Shown here: one piece after another, positions 53,080-59,975 of the stretch
Layout of the letters: every line of letters starts with the position of its first letter
How positions within the stretch are numbered: position 1 is the first letter of the stretch
NCBI RefSeq assembly: GCF_020991365.1
Contig: NZ_JAJLRA010000003.1
Span: forward strand, 248,001-312,000
Source of the DNA: Streptacidiphilus sp. ASG 303
GTDB taxonomy: Bacteria > Actinomycetota > Actinomycetes > Streptomycetales > Streptomycetaceae
DNA length: 64,000 nt
Reading direction: 5' to 3'
Notes under the pieces: generated by a model
Told to the model about the DNA's origin: nothing
Databases searched by the model: none
The model's input: only the letters and a program-made list of their open reading frames with translations
Position numbers and translations under genes: made by a program

Positions 53080-54486
53080 TCAGGCGACCGGCTGGGGCAC
53101 CGCCGCCGCCTCGGCCGGGGCGGGGGCGGTGCGGCGCCGGCCGGGCACCAGCAGGGCGGCGACGGCGGCCAGGGCGATGGCGCCGGAGCCGGTCCACAGG
53201 GCAGGGACGAGGCCGTCGGTGAAGGCCTGCGGCGAGGTGTAGCCGCCGCGGGCGGAGAAGACGGCGGAGAGCACGGCCACGCCGAGGGCGCCGCCGAGTT
53301 CGCGCAGGGCGTTGTTGGCGCCGGAGGCGATGCCCTGCTCGTGGGGGCGGACGCTGGCCATCACCAGGTTGGCGGTGGGGGCGAAGAAGAGCGCCATGCC
53401 GACGCCGCAGACGACCAGCGCGGGGACCTCGGCGGCGTAGGAGACGTCCGGGGCGGCGATCAGGGCGAACATCGCCAGGCCCGCCGCCTGGAGCGCCAGG
53501 CCCGCGGCGACCACGGGGCGGCCGCCGACGCGGTCGCTGAGGACGCCGGCGACCGGCGCGACGAGCATCGGCATGCCGGTCCACGGCAGCATGCGCACGC
53601 CGGCCTCCATCGGGGAGTAGCCGCCGACGCCCTGCAGGAACTGGCTGAGCAGGAAGATGGACCCGAACATGCCGAGGAACATCAGCAGGCTCGCGGCGTT
53701 GACGGCGCTGAAGGCGCGGCTGCGGAAGAGCCGCATCGGCAGCATCGGGGCGGGGGACCGCAGCTCCCAGCCGACGAAGGCGGCGACCAGCGCGGACCCG
53801 GCGAGCAGGCCGGTGAGGACCGGCCCGCTGGTCCAGCCGTCGGCGTTGCCGCGGACGAGGGCGTAGACGATGCCGAAGAGGCCCGCGCTGGCGAGGACGG
53901 TTCCGGGGATGTCGAGGCGGCCGGCGGGGCCGCGGCTCTCGGCGAGGCGGAACCGCGCGAAGGGCAGCAGGAGCAGGCCGACGGGGACGTTCAGCCAGAA
54001 GATCCACTGCCAGGAGATGTGCTCGACCACGGTGCCGCCGATGAGCGGGCCGGTGGCGACGGCGAGGCCGTTGACGGCGCCCCAGATGCCGAAGGCGAGG
54101 CCGCGGCGGCCCTCGGGGACGGCCGCGGTGAGCAGGGTGAGGGTGAGGGGCATCAGGACGGCGGCGCCGACGCCCTGGACGGCGCGGGCGGCGATGAGCT
54201 CGCCCATGCCGGGGGCGAGGGCGGCGGCCGCGGAGCCGAGGGTGAAGACGGCGGTGCCGGCGAGGAACATGCGGCGGCGGCCGAAGCGGTCGCCGAGGGC
54301 CGCGCCGGTCATCAGCAGCACGGCGAAGGTGAGGGTGTAGGCGCTGACCGTCCACTCGAGGTCCGTCAGACCGCCGCCGAGGTCCTGGCGGATGGCCGGG
54401 AGGGCGGTGGTGACGACGAGGTTGTCCAGGGCGGCCATGAAGCCGGCGACGCTGGTGATGACCAGCGCCCAGACCATGGAGCGCAT
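53080..54486 (-). CDS. MFS drug exporter (DHA2, 14-helix type)
   Basis: A 468-residue transporter of the EmrB/QacA type, which exports drugs with proton antiport. Motif A GDRFGRRRMF follows TM2, D1-type residues VTTALPAIRQDLG lie in TM1, and motif C-like GPLIGGTVVEHISWQWIFWL NVPVG is present. About 14 hydrophobic helices can be counted. It lies 77 bases downstream of the tetR gene in the same direction, with an operator-like palindrome in the gap, so TetR most likely represses it. Substrate unknown. Confidence 0.93.
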   Translation of the reverse strand: MRSMVWALVITSVAGFMAALDNLVVTTALPAIRQDLGGGLTDLEWTVSAYTLTFAVLLMTGAALGDRFGRRRMFLAGTAVFTLGSAAAALAPGMGELIAARAVQGVGAAVLMPLTLTLLTAAVPEGRRGLAFGIWGAVNGLAVATGPLIGGTVVEHISWQWIFWLNVPVGLLLLPFARFRLAESRGPAGRLDIPGTVLASAGLFGIVYALVRGNADGWTSGPVLTGLLAGSALVAAFVGWELRSPAPMLPMRLFRSRAFSAVNAASLLMFLGMFGSIFLLSQFLQGVGGYSPMEAGVRMLPWTGMPMLVAPVAGVLSDRVGGRPVVAAGLALQAAGLAMFALIAAPDVSYAAEVPALVVCGVGMALFFAPTANLVMASVRPHEQGIASGANNALRELGGALGVAVLSAVFSARGGYTSPQAFTDGLVPALWTGSGAIALAAVAALLVPGRRRTAPAPAEAAAVPQPVA

Positions 54487-54504
54487 CGCGGTTCTCCCTT
54501 GCTT

Positions 54505-54522
54505 AGTTATTGATCAATAACT
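54505..54522 (-). promoter_or_regulatory. Operator-like palindrome before the MFS gene
   Basis: A perfect 18-bp palindrome, AGTTATTGATCAATAACT. The same half-site, AGTTATTG, occurs before tetR. It is the AT-richest spot in the neighbourhood and lies 18 bases upstream of the MFS start. Confidence 0.8.
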
Positions 54523-54540
54523 TTCGGGGGCGTGCGGAAC

Positions 54541-54559
54541 GCGCCTCGCGCGGAGGCGC
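54541..54559 (-). terminator. Short hairpin after tetR
   Basis: A 7-bp stem with a 5-base loop (54541-54547 with 54553-54559), directly after the tetR stop. Termination here would be partial. Confidence 0.4.
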
Positions 54560-54563
54560 GCGG

Positions 54564-55121
54564 TCAGAGGCAGTCGGGGCCGAAGCCGGCCCACACGCGG
54601 TGGTCCGGCGGGAAGCCCATGGCGAGCAGGACGTTGATCAGCATGCCGTGGGCCATGAAGTCGGTGGCGGCGCCCGGCTCGGCGCCCAGCCGGAGGTTCA
54701 CCCAGTCCCACAGCTCCGCCCAGCCGGCCCGGACGGCCTCGCCCACCTCGGGCTCCCCCGCCGCGTCGCCGGTGGCGGCCGCCACGTACATCTGCATCTG
54801 CATCAGCAGGACCTCGCGGTCGGCGATCAGCTGCGTGTACGCGGCGCCCATGGCCTCGGCGACCCGGTCGTCCGGGACGCCCTCGGCCGCCTCCTCGAAG
54901 GCGCGCCGGGTCCGCTCCATGCAGAGGCGGGAGGCGGCCAGGAAGATCGCCTGCTTGTTGGGGAAGAGGCGGAACAGGTACGGCTGGGAGACGCCGACCC
55001 GGCGGGCGATGGCCTCGGTGGAGGTGCCGAGGTAGCCGCCGCGGGCGAACTCGGTCATCGCCGCGCGGACGACGCTCTCGCGCCGCTCCTCGGCCGACAT
55101 CCGGGTGGTGGTCCTCGCCAT
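54564..55121 (-). CDS. TetR-family repressor
   Basis: A 185-residue regulator. The N-terminal HTH reads SVVRAAMTEFARGGYLGTST EAIARRVGVSQPYLFRLFPN KQAIFLAA, the classic TetR pattern. The rest is a helical ligand-binding domain with a Met-rich segment (LLMQMQMYVAAA). The gene has its own promoter with an embedded operator, and a matching palindrome lies before the downstream MFS gene; auto-repression and repression of the exporter are inferred. The ATG follows the -10 by 6 bases, so the mRNA is probably leaderless. Confidence 0.93.
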   Translation of the reverse strand: MARTTTRMSAEERRESVVRAAMTEFARGGYLGTSTEAIARRVGVSQPYLFRLFPNKQAIFLAASRLCMERTRRAFEEAAEGVPDDRVAEAMGAAYTQLIADREVLLMQMQMYVAAATGDAAGEPEVGEAVRAGWAELWDWVNLRLGAEPGAATDFMAHGMLINVLLAMGFPPDHRVWAGFGPDCL

Positions 55122-55127
55122 GCACCT

Positions 55128-55157
55128 AAGTTATTGGCCAATCACTAACGACGTCAA
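55128..55157 (-). promoter_or_regulatory. tetR promoter with operator in the spacer
   Basis: TTGACG (55152-55157), 18-base spacer, TAACTT (55128-55133), minus strand. The spacer and -10 are covered by an 18-bp near-palindrome, AGTTATTGGCCAATCACT (55129-55146), one mismatch, that matches the operator before the MFS gene. Confidence 0.65.
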
Positions 55158-55176
55158 GGGGAGGGGCGGAACGGAC

Positions 55177-55211
55177 GCGGGGGAGGGGCCGCCGTCCGGC
55201 CCCTCCCCCGC
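55177..55211 (-). terminator. Terminator after the hadAB-like pair
   Basis: A perfect 15-bp stem (55177-55191 with 55197-55211, 5-base loop), 35 bases after the HadB-like gene stop and upstream of the tetR promoter. Confidence 0.65.
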
Positions 55212-55246
55212 GGCGCCCCGACATCCGGAGCCTGCGCGCCCGGCCC

Positions 55247-55675
55247 TCAGGCCAGCTGCACCACGGCCCGGGACATGCCCAGCACCTTCTGGCCCGCACT
55301 GGTCGCGGTGAGGTCCACCCGCACCCGGCGGCCGTCCAGCTTGGCGGCGACCTTCCCGGACACCTCCACCACCGCGCCGGCGCCGTCGTCGGGCACCACC
55401 ACGGGCTTGGTGAAGCGCACGCCGTACTCGACGACCGCACCCGGGTCGCCCGCCCAGTCGGTGACCACTCGGGCCGCCTCGGCCATGGTGAACATGCCGT
55501 GGGCGATGACGTCGGGCAGGCCCACCTCGCGGGCGAACCGCTCGTTCCAGTGGATCGGGTTGAAGTCGCCCGAGGCCCCCGCGTACCGGACCAGGTCGGC
55601 CCGGGTCACCGGGAAGGACCGCGCCGGCAGCTCGGTGCCGACCTCGACCTCGTCGTAGCTGATGCTCGTCGCCAC
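55247..55675 (-). CDS. HadB-like MaoC (R)-3-hydroxyacyl dehydratase subunit
   Basis: A 142-residue hot-dog fold protein with the hydratase 2 motif YAGASGDFNPIHWNERFA; Asp37 and His42 are the catalytic pair. In mycobacteria HadB is the catalytic half of HadAB, which removes water from 3-hydroxyacyl-ACP in fatty-acid elongation. The start is GTG 55675 (VATSISYDEVEVG), after GGGGAG; GTG 55687, which overlaps the upstream stop by 4 bases, is an alternative. Paired with the HadA-like gene. Confidence 0.9.
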   Translation of the reverse strand: MATSISYDEVEVGTELPARSFPVTRADLVRYAGASGDFNPIHWNERFAREVGLPDVIAHGMFTMAEAARVVTDWAGDPGAVVEYGVRFTKPVVVPDDGAGAVVEVSGKVAAKLDGRRVRVDLTATSAGQKVLGMSRAVVQLA

Positions 55676-55683
55676 TGCTCCGC

Positions 55684-56136
55684 TCACTCCCCTGCCGTAC
55701 CGCGCGCCACCAGCGTCATCCACGCCGTCACCACGTGCTCGCCGGAGGCCTCGTGGACCTCGCCGCGCACCGAGAGGATGTCGTTGCCCGCCAGGGACTT
55801 GATCGAGTCGATGGAGACCGTCACCGACAGCCGGTCGCCCGCCCGCACCGGGCGGGTGTAGGCGAACCGCTGGTCGCCGTGGACCACCCGGGTGAAGTCG
55901 AGCCCCAGCTCGGGGTCCTCGACCACCTGGGCGGCGGCCCGGTAGGTGACCAGGAACGGGAAGGTGGGCGGCGCGACCACGTCCGCGTGGCCGAGGGCCT
56001 TGGCGGCCTCCGGGTCGCGGTAGGCGGGGTTGGCGTCCCCGACCGCGTCGGCGAACTCGCGGATCTTCTCGCGGCCCACCTCGTACGGCGCGGTGGGCGG
56101 GTAGGACCGCCCGATGAAGGAGGGGTCCAGCGGCAT
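55684..56136 (-). CDS. HadA-like MaoC-type dehydratase subunit (UPF0336 family)
   Basis: A 150-residue hot-dog protein with MPLDPSFIGRSYPPTAPYEV, then VGDANPAYRDPEAAKALGHA, FTRVVHGDQRFAYTRPVRAG and GNDILSVRGEVHEASGEHVV. Its GDANPAY segment lacks the catalytic His of the hydratase motif, as in mycobacterial HadA, which stabilises substrate binding while HadB does the chemistry. ATG 56136 with GGGAG upstream. The gene is directly upstream of the HadB-like gene (8-11 bases, or overlapping). Confidence 0.9.
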   Translation of the reverse strand: MPLDPSFIGRSYPPTAPYEVGREKIREFADAVGDANPAYRDPEAAKALGHADVVAPPTFPFLVTYRAAAQVVEDPELGLDFTRVVHGDQRFAYTRPVRAGDRLSVTVSIDSIKSLAGNDILSVRGEVHEASGEHVVTAWMTLVARGTAGE

Positions 56137-56325
56137 GGGCAGCTCCCTTGGCTGTGGACTGCGGTGCGACGGCCGCGGCGGCTGCGGCACGGCGCCTGCG
56201 GCGTGACGGCTGCGGCACCGCGGTCCGCGCCGCCGGGGACACGGCCCCGGCGCCCGGATCACGCGGCACCCGGGGCCGAGGCTATCGGGCCGGGGCGCAC
56301 CGGTACGGACGCGGGCGCACCAAAC

Positions 56326-56364
56326 GGCTCCAGACCGTCCCCGCACGGGGGACGGCCTGGAGCC
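56326..56364 (-). terminator. Terminator after rpmG
   Basis: An 8-bp outer stem (56326-56333 with 56357-56364), one mismatch, then an 8-bp inner stem and a 5-base loop, 18 bases after the rpmG stop. On the minus strand GTTTGG follows, a short T-run. Confidence 0.65.
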
Positions 56365-56382
56365 TTGGGCCTGACGCTGGGG

Positions 56383-56547
56383 TCAGCGGGTCTCGCGGTG
56401 CGCGGTGTGCGCGTTGCAGCGGGGGCAGTGCTTCTTCATCTCAAGACGGTCCGGGTCGTTGCGCCGGTTCTTCTTGGTGATGTAGTTCCGCTCCTTGCAC
56501 TCCACGCAGGCCAGCGTGATCTTCGGGCGGACGTCGGTGGCAGCCAC
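56383..56547 (-). CDS. rpmG: 50S ribosomal protein L33 (zinc-binding form)
   Basis: A 54-residue product starting at GTG 56547 ([20 protein letters not shown]). Cys14/Cys17 and Cys41/Cys44 form the zinc ribbon, so this is a C+ L33. L33 lies at the E-site region of the large subunit. The ribosome binding site is GGAAGG, 7 bases upstream. It follows tRNA-Met, matching the mycobacterial order thrT-metT-rpmG2. Confidence 0.96.
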   Translation of the reverse strand: MAATDVRPKITLACVECKERNYITKKNRRNDPDRLEMKKHCPRCNAHTAHRETR

Positions 56548-56631
56548 AGGAGTGCCTTCCTCGGAACAGACGGATGAACGCAACAAGAGTAGCCGATCGG
56601 GAGTGCGATCCCCCCGACCGGCTACGCGGGG

Positions 56632-56704
56632 TAGCGGTGACCGGACTTGAACCGGTGACACAGCGATTATGAGCCGCTTGCTCTACCGACTGAGCTACAC
56701 CGCT
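56632..56704 (-). tRNA. tRNA-Met (CAT, elongator type)
   Basis: A 73-base cloverleaf: acceptor AGCGGTG/CACCGCT fully paired, which is unlike an initiator; D arm AGCTCAGTCGGTAGAGC; anticodon loop CTCATAA (CAT); T arm CCGGTTCAAGTCCGG; discriminator A. CCA not encoded. A CAT anticodon could also mark a tRNA-Ile modified to lysidine, but the position next to tRNA-Thr and rpmG favours tRNA-Met. Confidence 0.9.
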
Positions 56705-56733
56705 TTGATGGCCAGGAAGGACCTGGTCACCAG

Positions 56734-56806
56734 AGCCCCAATACGGAATCGAACCGTAGACCTTCTCCTTACCATGGAGACGCTCTGCCGACTGAGCTAT
56801 TGGGGC
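56734..56806 (-). tRNA. tRNA-Thr (GGT)
   Basis: A 73-base cloverleaf: acceptor GCCCCAA/TTGGGGC, D arm AGCTCAGTCGGCAGAGC, anticodon loop ATGGTAA (GGT), T arm ACGGTTCGATTCCGT, discriminator T. CCA not encoded. First gene of the thrT-metT-rpmG group. Confidence 0.94.
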
Positions 56807-56820
56807 GGGCCGAGGAAGAG

Positions 56821-56848
56821 ATTACACGGTTCCGGGCCGAAGGTGAAA
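56821..56848 (-). promoter_or_regulatory. Promoter of tRNA-Thr/tRNA-Met
   Basis: TTTCAC (56843-56848), 16-base spacer, TGTAAT (56821-56826), minus strand. The -10 matches consensus at 5 of 6 positions. It lies 15 bases before tRNA-Thr. Confidence 0.5.
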
Positions 56849-57038
56849 TCCGTATCCGGCCCGCAGGTTCCCAGGCCAGGACGGTGCCGCCGGGCCCGGG
56901 CGCCCCGTACCGGTACGACTAATGCCCGCCTCCCGCCGGTTGCGCACCCCGCGGCCTACGCTCGCCCCATCGATCTTCCGGCCGGCCCCTCCCGGGGCCC
57001 GCCGGCCGGTCACCGGTGGACGGCGGAAGGAGCCGCGC

Positions 57039-58307
57039 ATGACGGCGGACGGCGCGCCGCACACCCTGCTGCTGAGCGGTGCCCGGCTGCTGGACGGCCG
57101 GGTGGTGGACGTCAGGATCAGCGGCGACCGGATCCAGGCGGTGGGCACGGCCGGGAGCCTCGGCCCCGCGCCCGCCGGGCCGGGCGTGCCGCGCACCCTG
57201 CGCGTCGCCCTCGACGGCTACCTGCTGCTCCCCGCCCCCGCCGAGCCGCACGCCCACCTGGACGCGGCCTACTCCGCGGCCCACGCCGGCCCGCCCCCCG
57301 ACGACGGCCAGGACCTGCTCCGCCGGGTCACCGAGGCGGCGCTCACCGCGCTCGGGTACGGCGCCACCGCCCAGCGCACCCACGTCCGGATCGGCGACGT
57401 GCACGGCCTGGCTCGGCTGGAGGCCGTCCTCCAGGCCCGCCGGGCGCTGCGCGGCCTGGTGGACCTCCAGGCGGTGGCGATGCCCCGGCTGCTGACCGGC
57501 GCGGCGGGCGCGGCGGAGCGCGAGATGCTGCGGGAGGCGCTCAAGCTGGGCGCGCACGCCGTGGGCGGCTGCCCCGACCTGGACCCGGACCCCACCGGGT
57601 ACGTCGAGGAGCTGGCCGGCATCGCGGCCGAGTTCGGCTGCCCGGTCGACCTGCACACCGACGGCGGCGACCCGGCGCGCCTCGCCCGGCTGGCGGGCGT
57701 CCTGGGCTCGGTGCGGCCGCGCGCCGTCATCGGGCCCTGCACGCGGCTCGGCCTGCTCCCCGACGAGGCCGCCACCCGCTGCGCCGACCGGCTGGCCGCC
57801 GCCGGGGTGGCCGTGGTCTGCCTGCCGCAGAGCGGCACCTGCACCGGGTCCGGCGGACCGCCCGCGCCCGCCCGGCCGCCGTTCCCGTTCCCCTCCCCCA
57901 CCCGGGTGCTGCGCCGCTCCGGCGTGGCGGTGGCCGCGGGCAGCGGGGCACTGCGCGACTCCAGCAACCCGGTGGGGCGCGCCGACCCACTGGAGGCGGC
58001 GTTCCTGCTGTCGGCCGCGGGCGGGCTGGACGCGGTGGCGGCGTACGAGACGGTGAGCACGGGGGCCCGGGCGGTCCTGGGGCTGCCGGAGGTGCGGGTG
58101 GAGGCCGGGTTCCCGGCGGAGCTGCTGGCGGTGCGCGGGGACAGCCTGCCGGGGGTGCTGGCGGGCGGCCACAGCCGCCTGGTGGTGCACGGCGGGCGGG
58201 TGGCGAGCCGGACGAGCGCGGTCCGGGAGTTCGCCGACACGACCGCCCTCGCCCTCCCGAGGCAGACCCGCGCCGTGCCGCCGGAGTGGACGCCGCCGGA
58301 CCGCTGA
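57039..58307 (+). CDS. Amidohydrolase-family protein with incomplete active site
   Basis: A 422-residue protein of the cytosine deaminase-like amidohydrolase fold. The first metal motif EPHAHLDAA is present, and the beta strand VDLHTDGGD keeps the His. The catalytic Glu expected three residues after that His is Gly; the usual SHA segment is IGPCTRLG, and the usual Asp-containing segment reads GSGALRDSSNP. It may be a non-hydrolytic or altered-function member. ATG 57039 after GGAAGGAG. A TACGCT (56957-56962) upstream is a candidate -10. No neighbours suggest a substrate. Confidence 0.75.
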   Translation: MTADGAPHTLLLSGARLLDGRVVDVRISGDRIQAVGTAGSLGPAPAGPGVPRTLRVALDGYLLLPAPAEPHAHLDAAYSAAHAGPPPDDGQDLLRRVTEAALTALGYGATAQRTHVRIGDVHGLARLEAVLQARRALRGLVDLQAVAMPRLLTGAAGAAEREMLREALKLGAHAVGGCPDLDPDPTGYVEELAGIAAEFGCPVDLHTDGGDPARLARLAGVLGSVRPRAVIGPCTRLGLLPDEAATRCADRLAAAGVAVVCLPQSGTCTGSGGPPAPARPPFPFPSPTRVLRRSGVAVAAGSGALRDSSNPVGRADPLEAAFLLSAAGGLDAVAAYETVSTGARAVLGLPEVRVEAGFPAELLAVRGDSLPGVLAGGHSRLVVHGGRVASRTSAVREFADTTALALPRQTRAVPPEWTPPDR

Positions 58308-58487
58308 GCCGGGACCGCAGGTCGGGGCGGCGGATCGGGACGCCGGGCCGGGACGCCGGGCCGGGGCGGCGGGCCCCGGCGGGCGCTCCTCGGGGCGCGG
58401 GGTGGCGCGACGGGGTGCGGAGGGGGGCGACGCGCCGGGCGGACGCGGCGCACGGCGGCGCGCAGGCCCCACGCATAGGCTCGCCCC

Positions 58488-59153
58488 ATGCGCATCGTCA
58501 TCGCCGGCGGACACGGCCAGATCGCCCTGCGCCTGGAGCGGATCCTCTCCGGGCGCGGCGACTCGGTGGCCGGGATCGTCCGCAACCCGCAGCACGCCGA
58601 CGACCTCCGCGCCGCGGGGGCCGAACCGCTCGTCCTGGACCTCGAGCAGGCCTCCGCCGACGAGGTGGCCGCCCTGCTGGAGGGGGCGGACGCGGTGGTC
58701 TTCGCCGCGGGCGCCGGCCCCGGCAGCGGGACGGCCCGCAAGGAGACGGTCGACCGGGCCGCCGCGGTGCTGCTCGCGGACGCCGCCGAACAGGCCGGGG
58801 TGCGCCGGTACCTGATGGTCTCCTCGATGGGCGCCGACGCGGCGGCCCCCGACGGCCGGGACCCGGTATTCGGCGCCTACCTGCGCGCCAAGGGCGCCGC
58901 CGACGACGCGGTGCGGGGCCGGGAGGCGCTGGACTGGACGGTGCTGCGGCCGGGGCGGCTGACGGACGGTCCGGGGACCGGGCGGGTGCGGCTGGCCGGG
59001 TCCACGGGGCGCGGCGAGGTGGACCGGGAGGACGTCGCCGCGGTGCTGGCGGCGCTCCTGGACGAGCCGGGCACGGCCGGGCTGACGCTGGAACTGGTGG
59101 GCGGGGACGTGCCCGTCGCGGAGGCGGTGGCGGCGGTCGCGGAACACGGGTGA
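58488..59153 (+). CDS. NAD(P)H-binding SDR-type protein
   Basis: A 221-residue Rossmann protein of the atypical SDR group (NAD_binding_10 type). The nucleotide motif is IVIAGGHGQIALRLERIL; VVFAAGAGPGSGTARKETVD and YLMVSSMGADAA match the family, and the YLRAKGAADDAV segment has the usual YxxxK-like spacing. Such proteins act as NAD(P)H-dependent reductases or epimerases with unknown substrates. The ATG is 6 bases after TAGGCT (58476-58481), and no ribosome binding site is visible, so a leaderless mRNA is likely. It converges on the GNAT gene. Confidence 0.85.
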   Translation: MRIVIAGGHGQIALRLERILSGRGDSVAGIVRNPQHADDLRAAGAEPLVLDLEQASADEVAALLEGADAVVFAAGAGPGSGTARKETVDRAAAVLLADAAEQAGVRRYLMVSSMGADAAAPDGRDPVFGAYLRAKGAADDAVRGREALDWTVLRPGRLTDGPGTGRVRLAGSTGRGEVDREDVAAVLAALLDEPGTAGLTLELVGGDVPVAEAVAAVAEHG

Positions 59154-59197
59154 GCCGACGGGGCCCGGCCGCGCGGCCGTCCGTCCGGGCCGTCCGC

Positions 59198-59758
59198 TCA
59201 GCCGGGCGGGCGGGGTGCGAGGTCGCGCCGGTACTGGACCACGAGCTCGCCCCAGTCGTCGATGCGGGCGCGTCCGGTGCGGCGGAAGCCGACCGCCCGG
59301 TACAGGCGGTTGGCGCGGGTGCTGTCGGCGTGCGCCCACAGCTGGGCCTGGCGGTAGCCGCGGACCGCGGCGCGGGCGAGCATCGCCTCGACGAGCAGCC
59401 GTCCCACGTGCCGCCCCCACTGGTCGGGGTGGACGGACACCAGCGCGATGTGCAGCAGGCCGGGTACCGGCCCGCCCGCCCCGTCGTCCTCGCGGGCGGG
59501 CTCGCCGAGGATGGATCCGACGATCGGGGGCGGCCCGGCGGCCGCGGGGTCCTGCGGGGCCGGCCGGTACGGGACACCGAGGTCCTCCGCGATCAGCAGG
59601 AGGCAGCCGGGGTCCGCCATCCGGCCCTGGGCCAGTTCGTGCCGCTCCTCGGGTAACGCCCGGCCACCTCGGCGCACCTGGTGGGAGGCGTACCAGAGGT
59701 CGGCGGCGGCGGCCACGTCGGCGGGCCCGGCCTGCCGCACCACGACGGTCTCCCCCAT
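59198..59758 (-). CDS. GNAT-family N-acetyltransferase
   Basis: A 186-residue acetyltransferase. Motif A is ALVSVHPDQWGRHVGRLLVE (acetyl-CoA pyrophosphate site QWGRHVG), and the last part has LWAHADSTRANRLYRAVGFR RTGRARI, motif B. I chose ATG 59758 (MGETVVVRQAGPADV) with GGAGGGGAGG upstream; ATG 59779 and a longer frame to 59824 are possible. Substrate unknown. Confidence 0.85.
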   Translation of the reverse strand: MGETVVVRQAGPADVAAAADLWYASHQVRRGGRALPEERHELAQGRMADPGCLLLIAEDLGVPYRPAPQDPAAAGPPPIVGSILGEPAREDDGAGGPVPGLLHIALVSVHPDQWGRHVGRLLVEAMLARAAVRGYRQAQLWAHADSTRANRLYRAVGFRRTGRARIDDWGELVVQYRRDLAPRPPG

Positions 59759-59881
59759 CCCGGCCTCCCCTCCGAGCATGCGCCTTCCCCGCGTGCGGTG
59801 CTTTCTACCATGCGGCACCGTCATATGCCCTGGGAACGTTTATTTCTGATGATTAGTCAGTAGGCGTGCCGCGCGGGAGGG

Positions 59882-59918
59882 CCACGGCCACCGTACCCGC
59901 CGGAGGCCGCGGCCGTGG
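59882..59918 (-). terminator. Hairpin after the NicO gene
   Basis: An 8-bp stem (59882-59889 with 59911-59918), 57 bases after the NicO stop, in the 217-base gap before the GNAT gene. No T-tract. Confidence 0.35.
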
Positions 59919-59975
59919 GGCGGCCGGCGGATCGGCGGGGGGCGGACCGGAGCAGCGGGGCGGCGCGGACAGCGG

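Noticed and set aside
48997-56806. tRNA genes as integration sites of a mobile element
   Set aside because: No integrase gene and no repeated tRNA 3' ends were seen nearby; the inserted block holds housekeeping genes such as murB.
59820-59870. An AT-richer patch upstream of the GNAT gene as an insertion or attachment site
   Set aside because: No inverted terminal repeats, integrase or tRNA fragment is next to it. It is more likely a promoter region.
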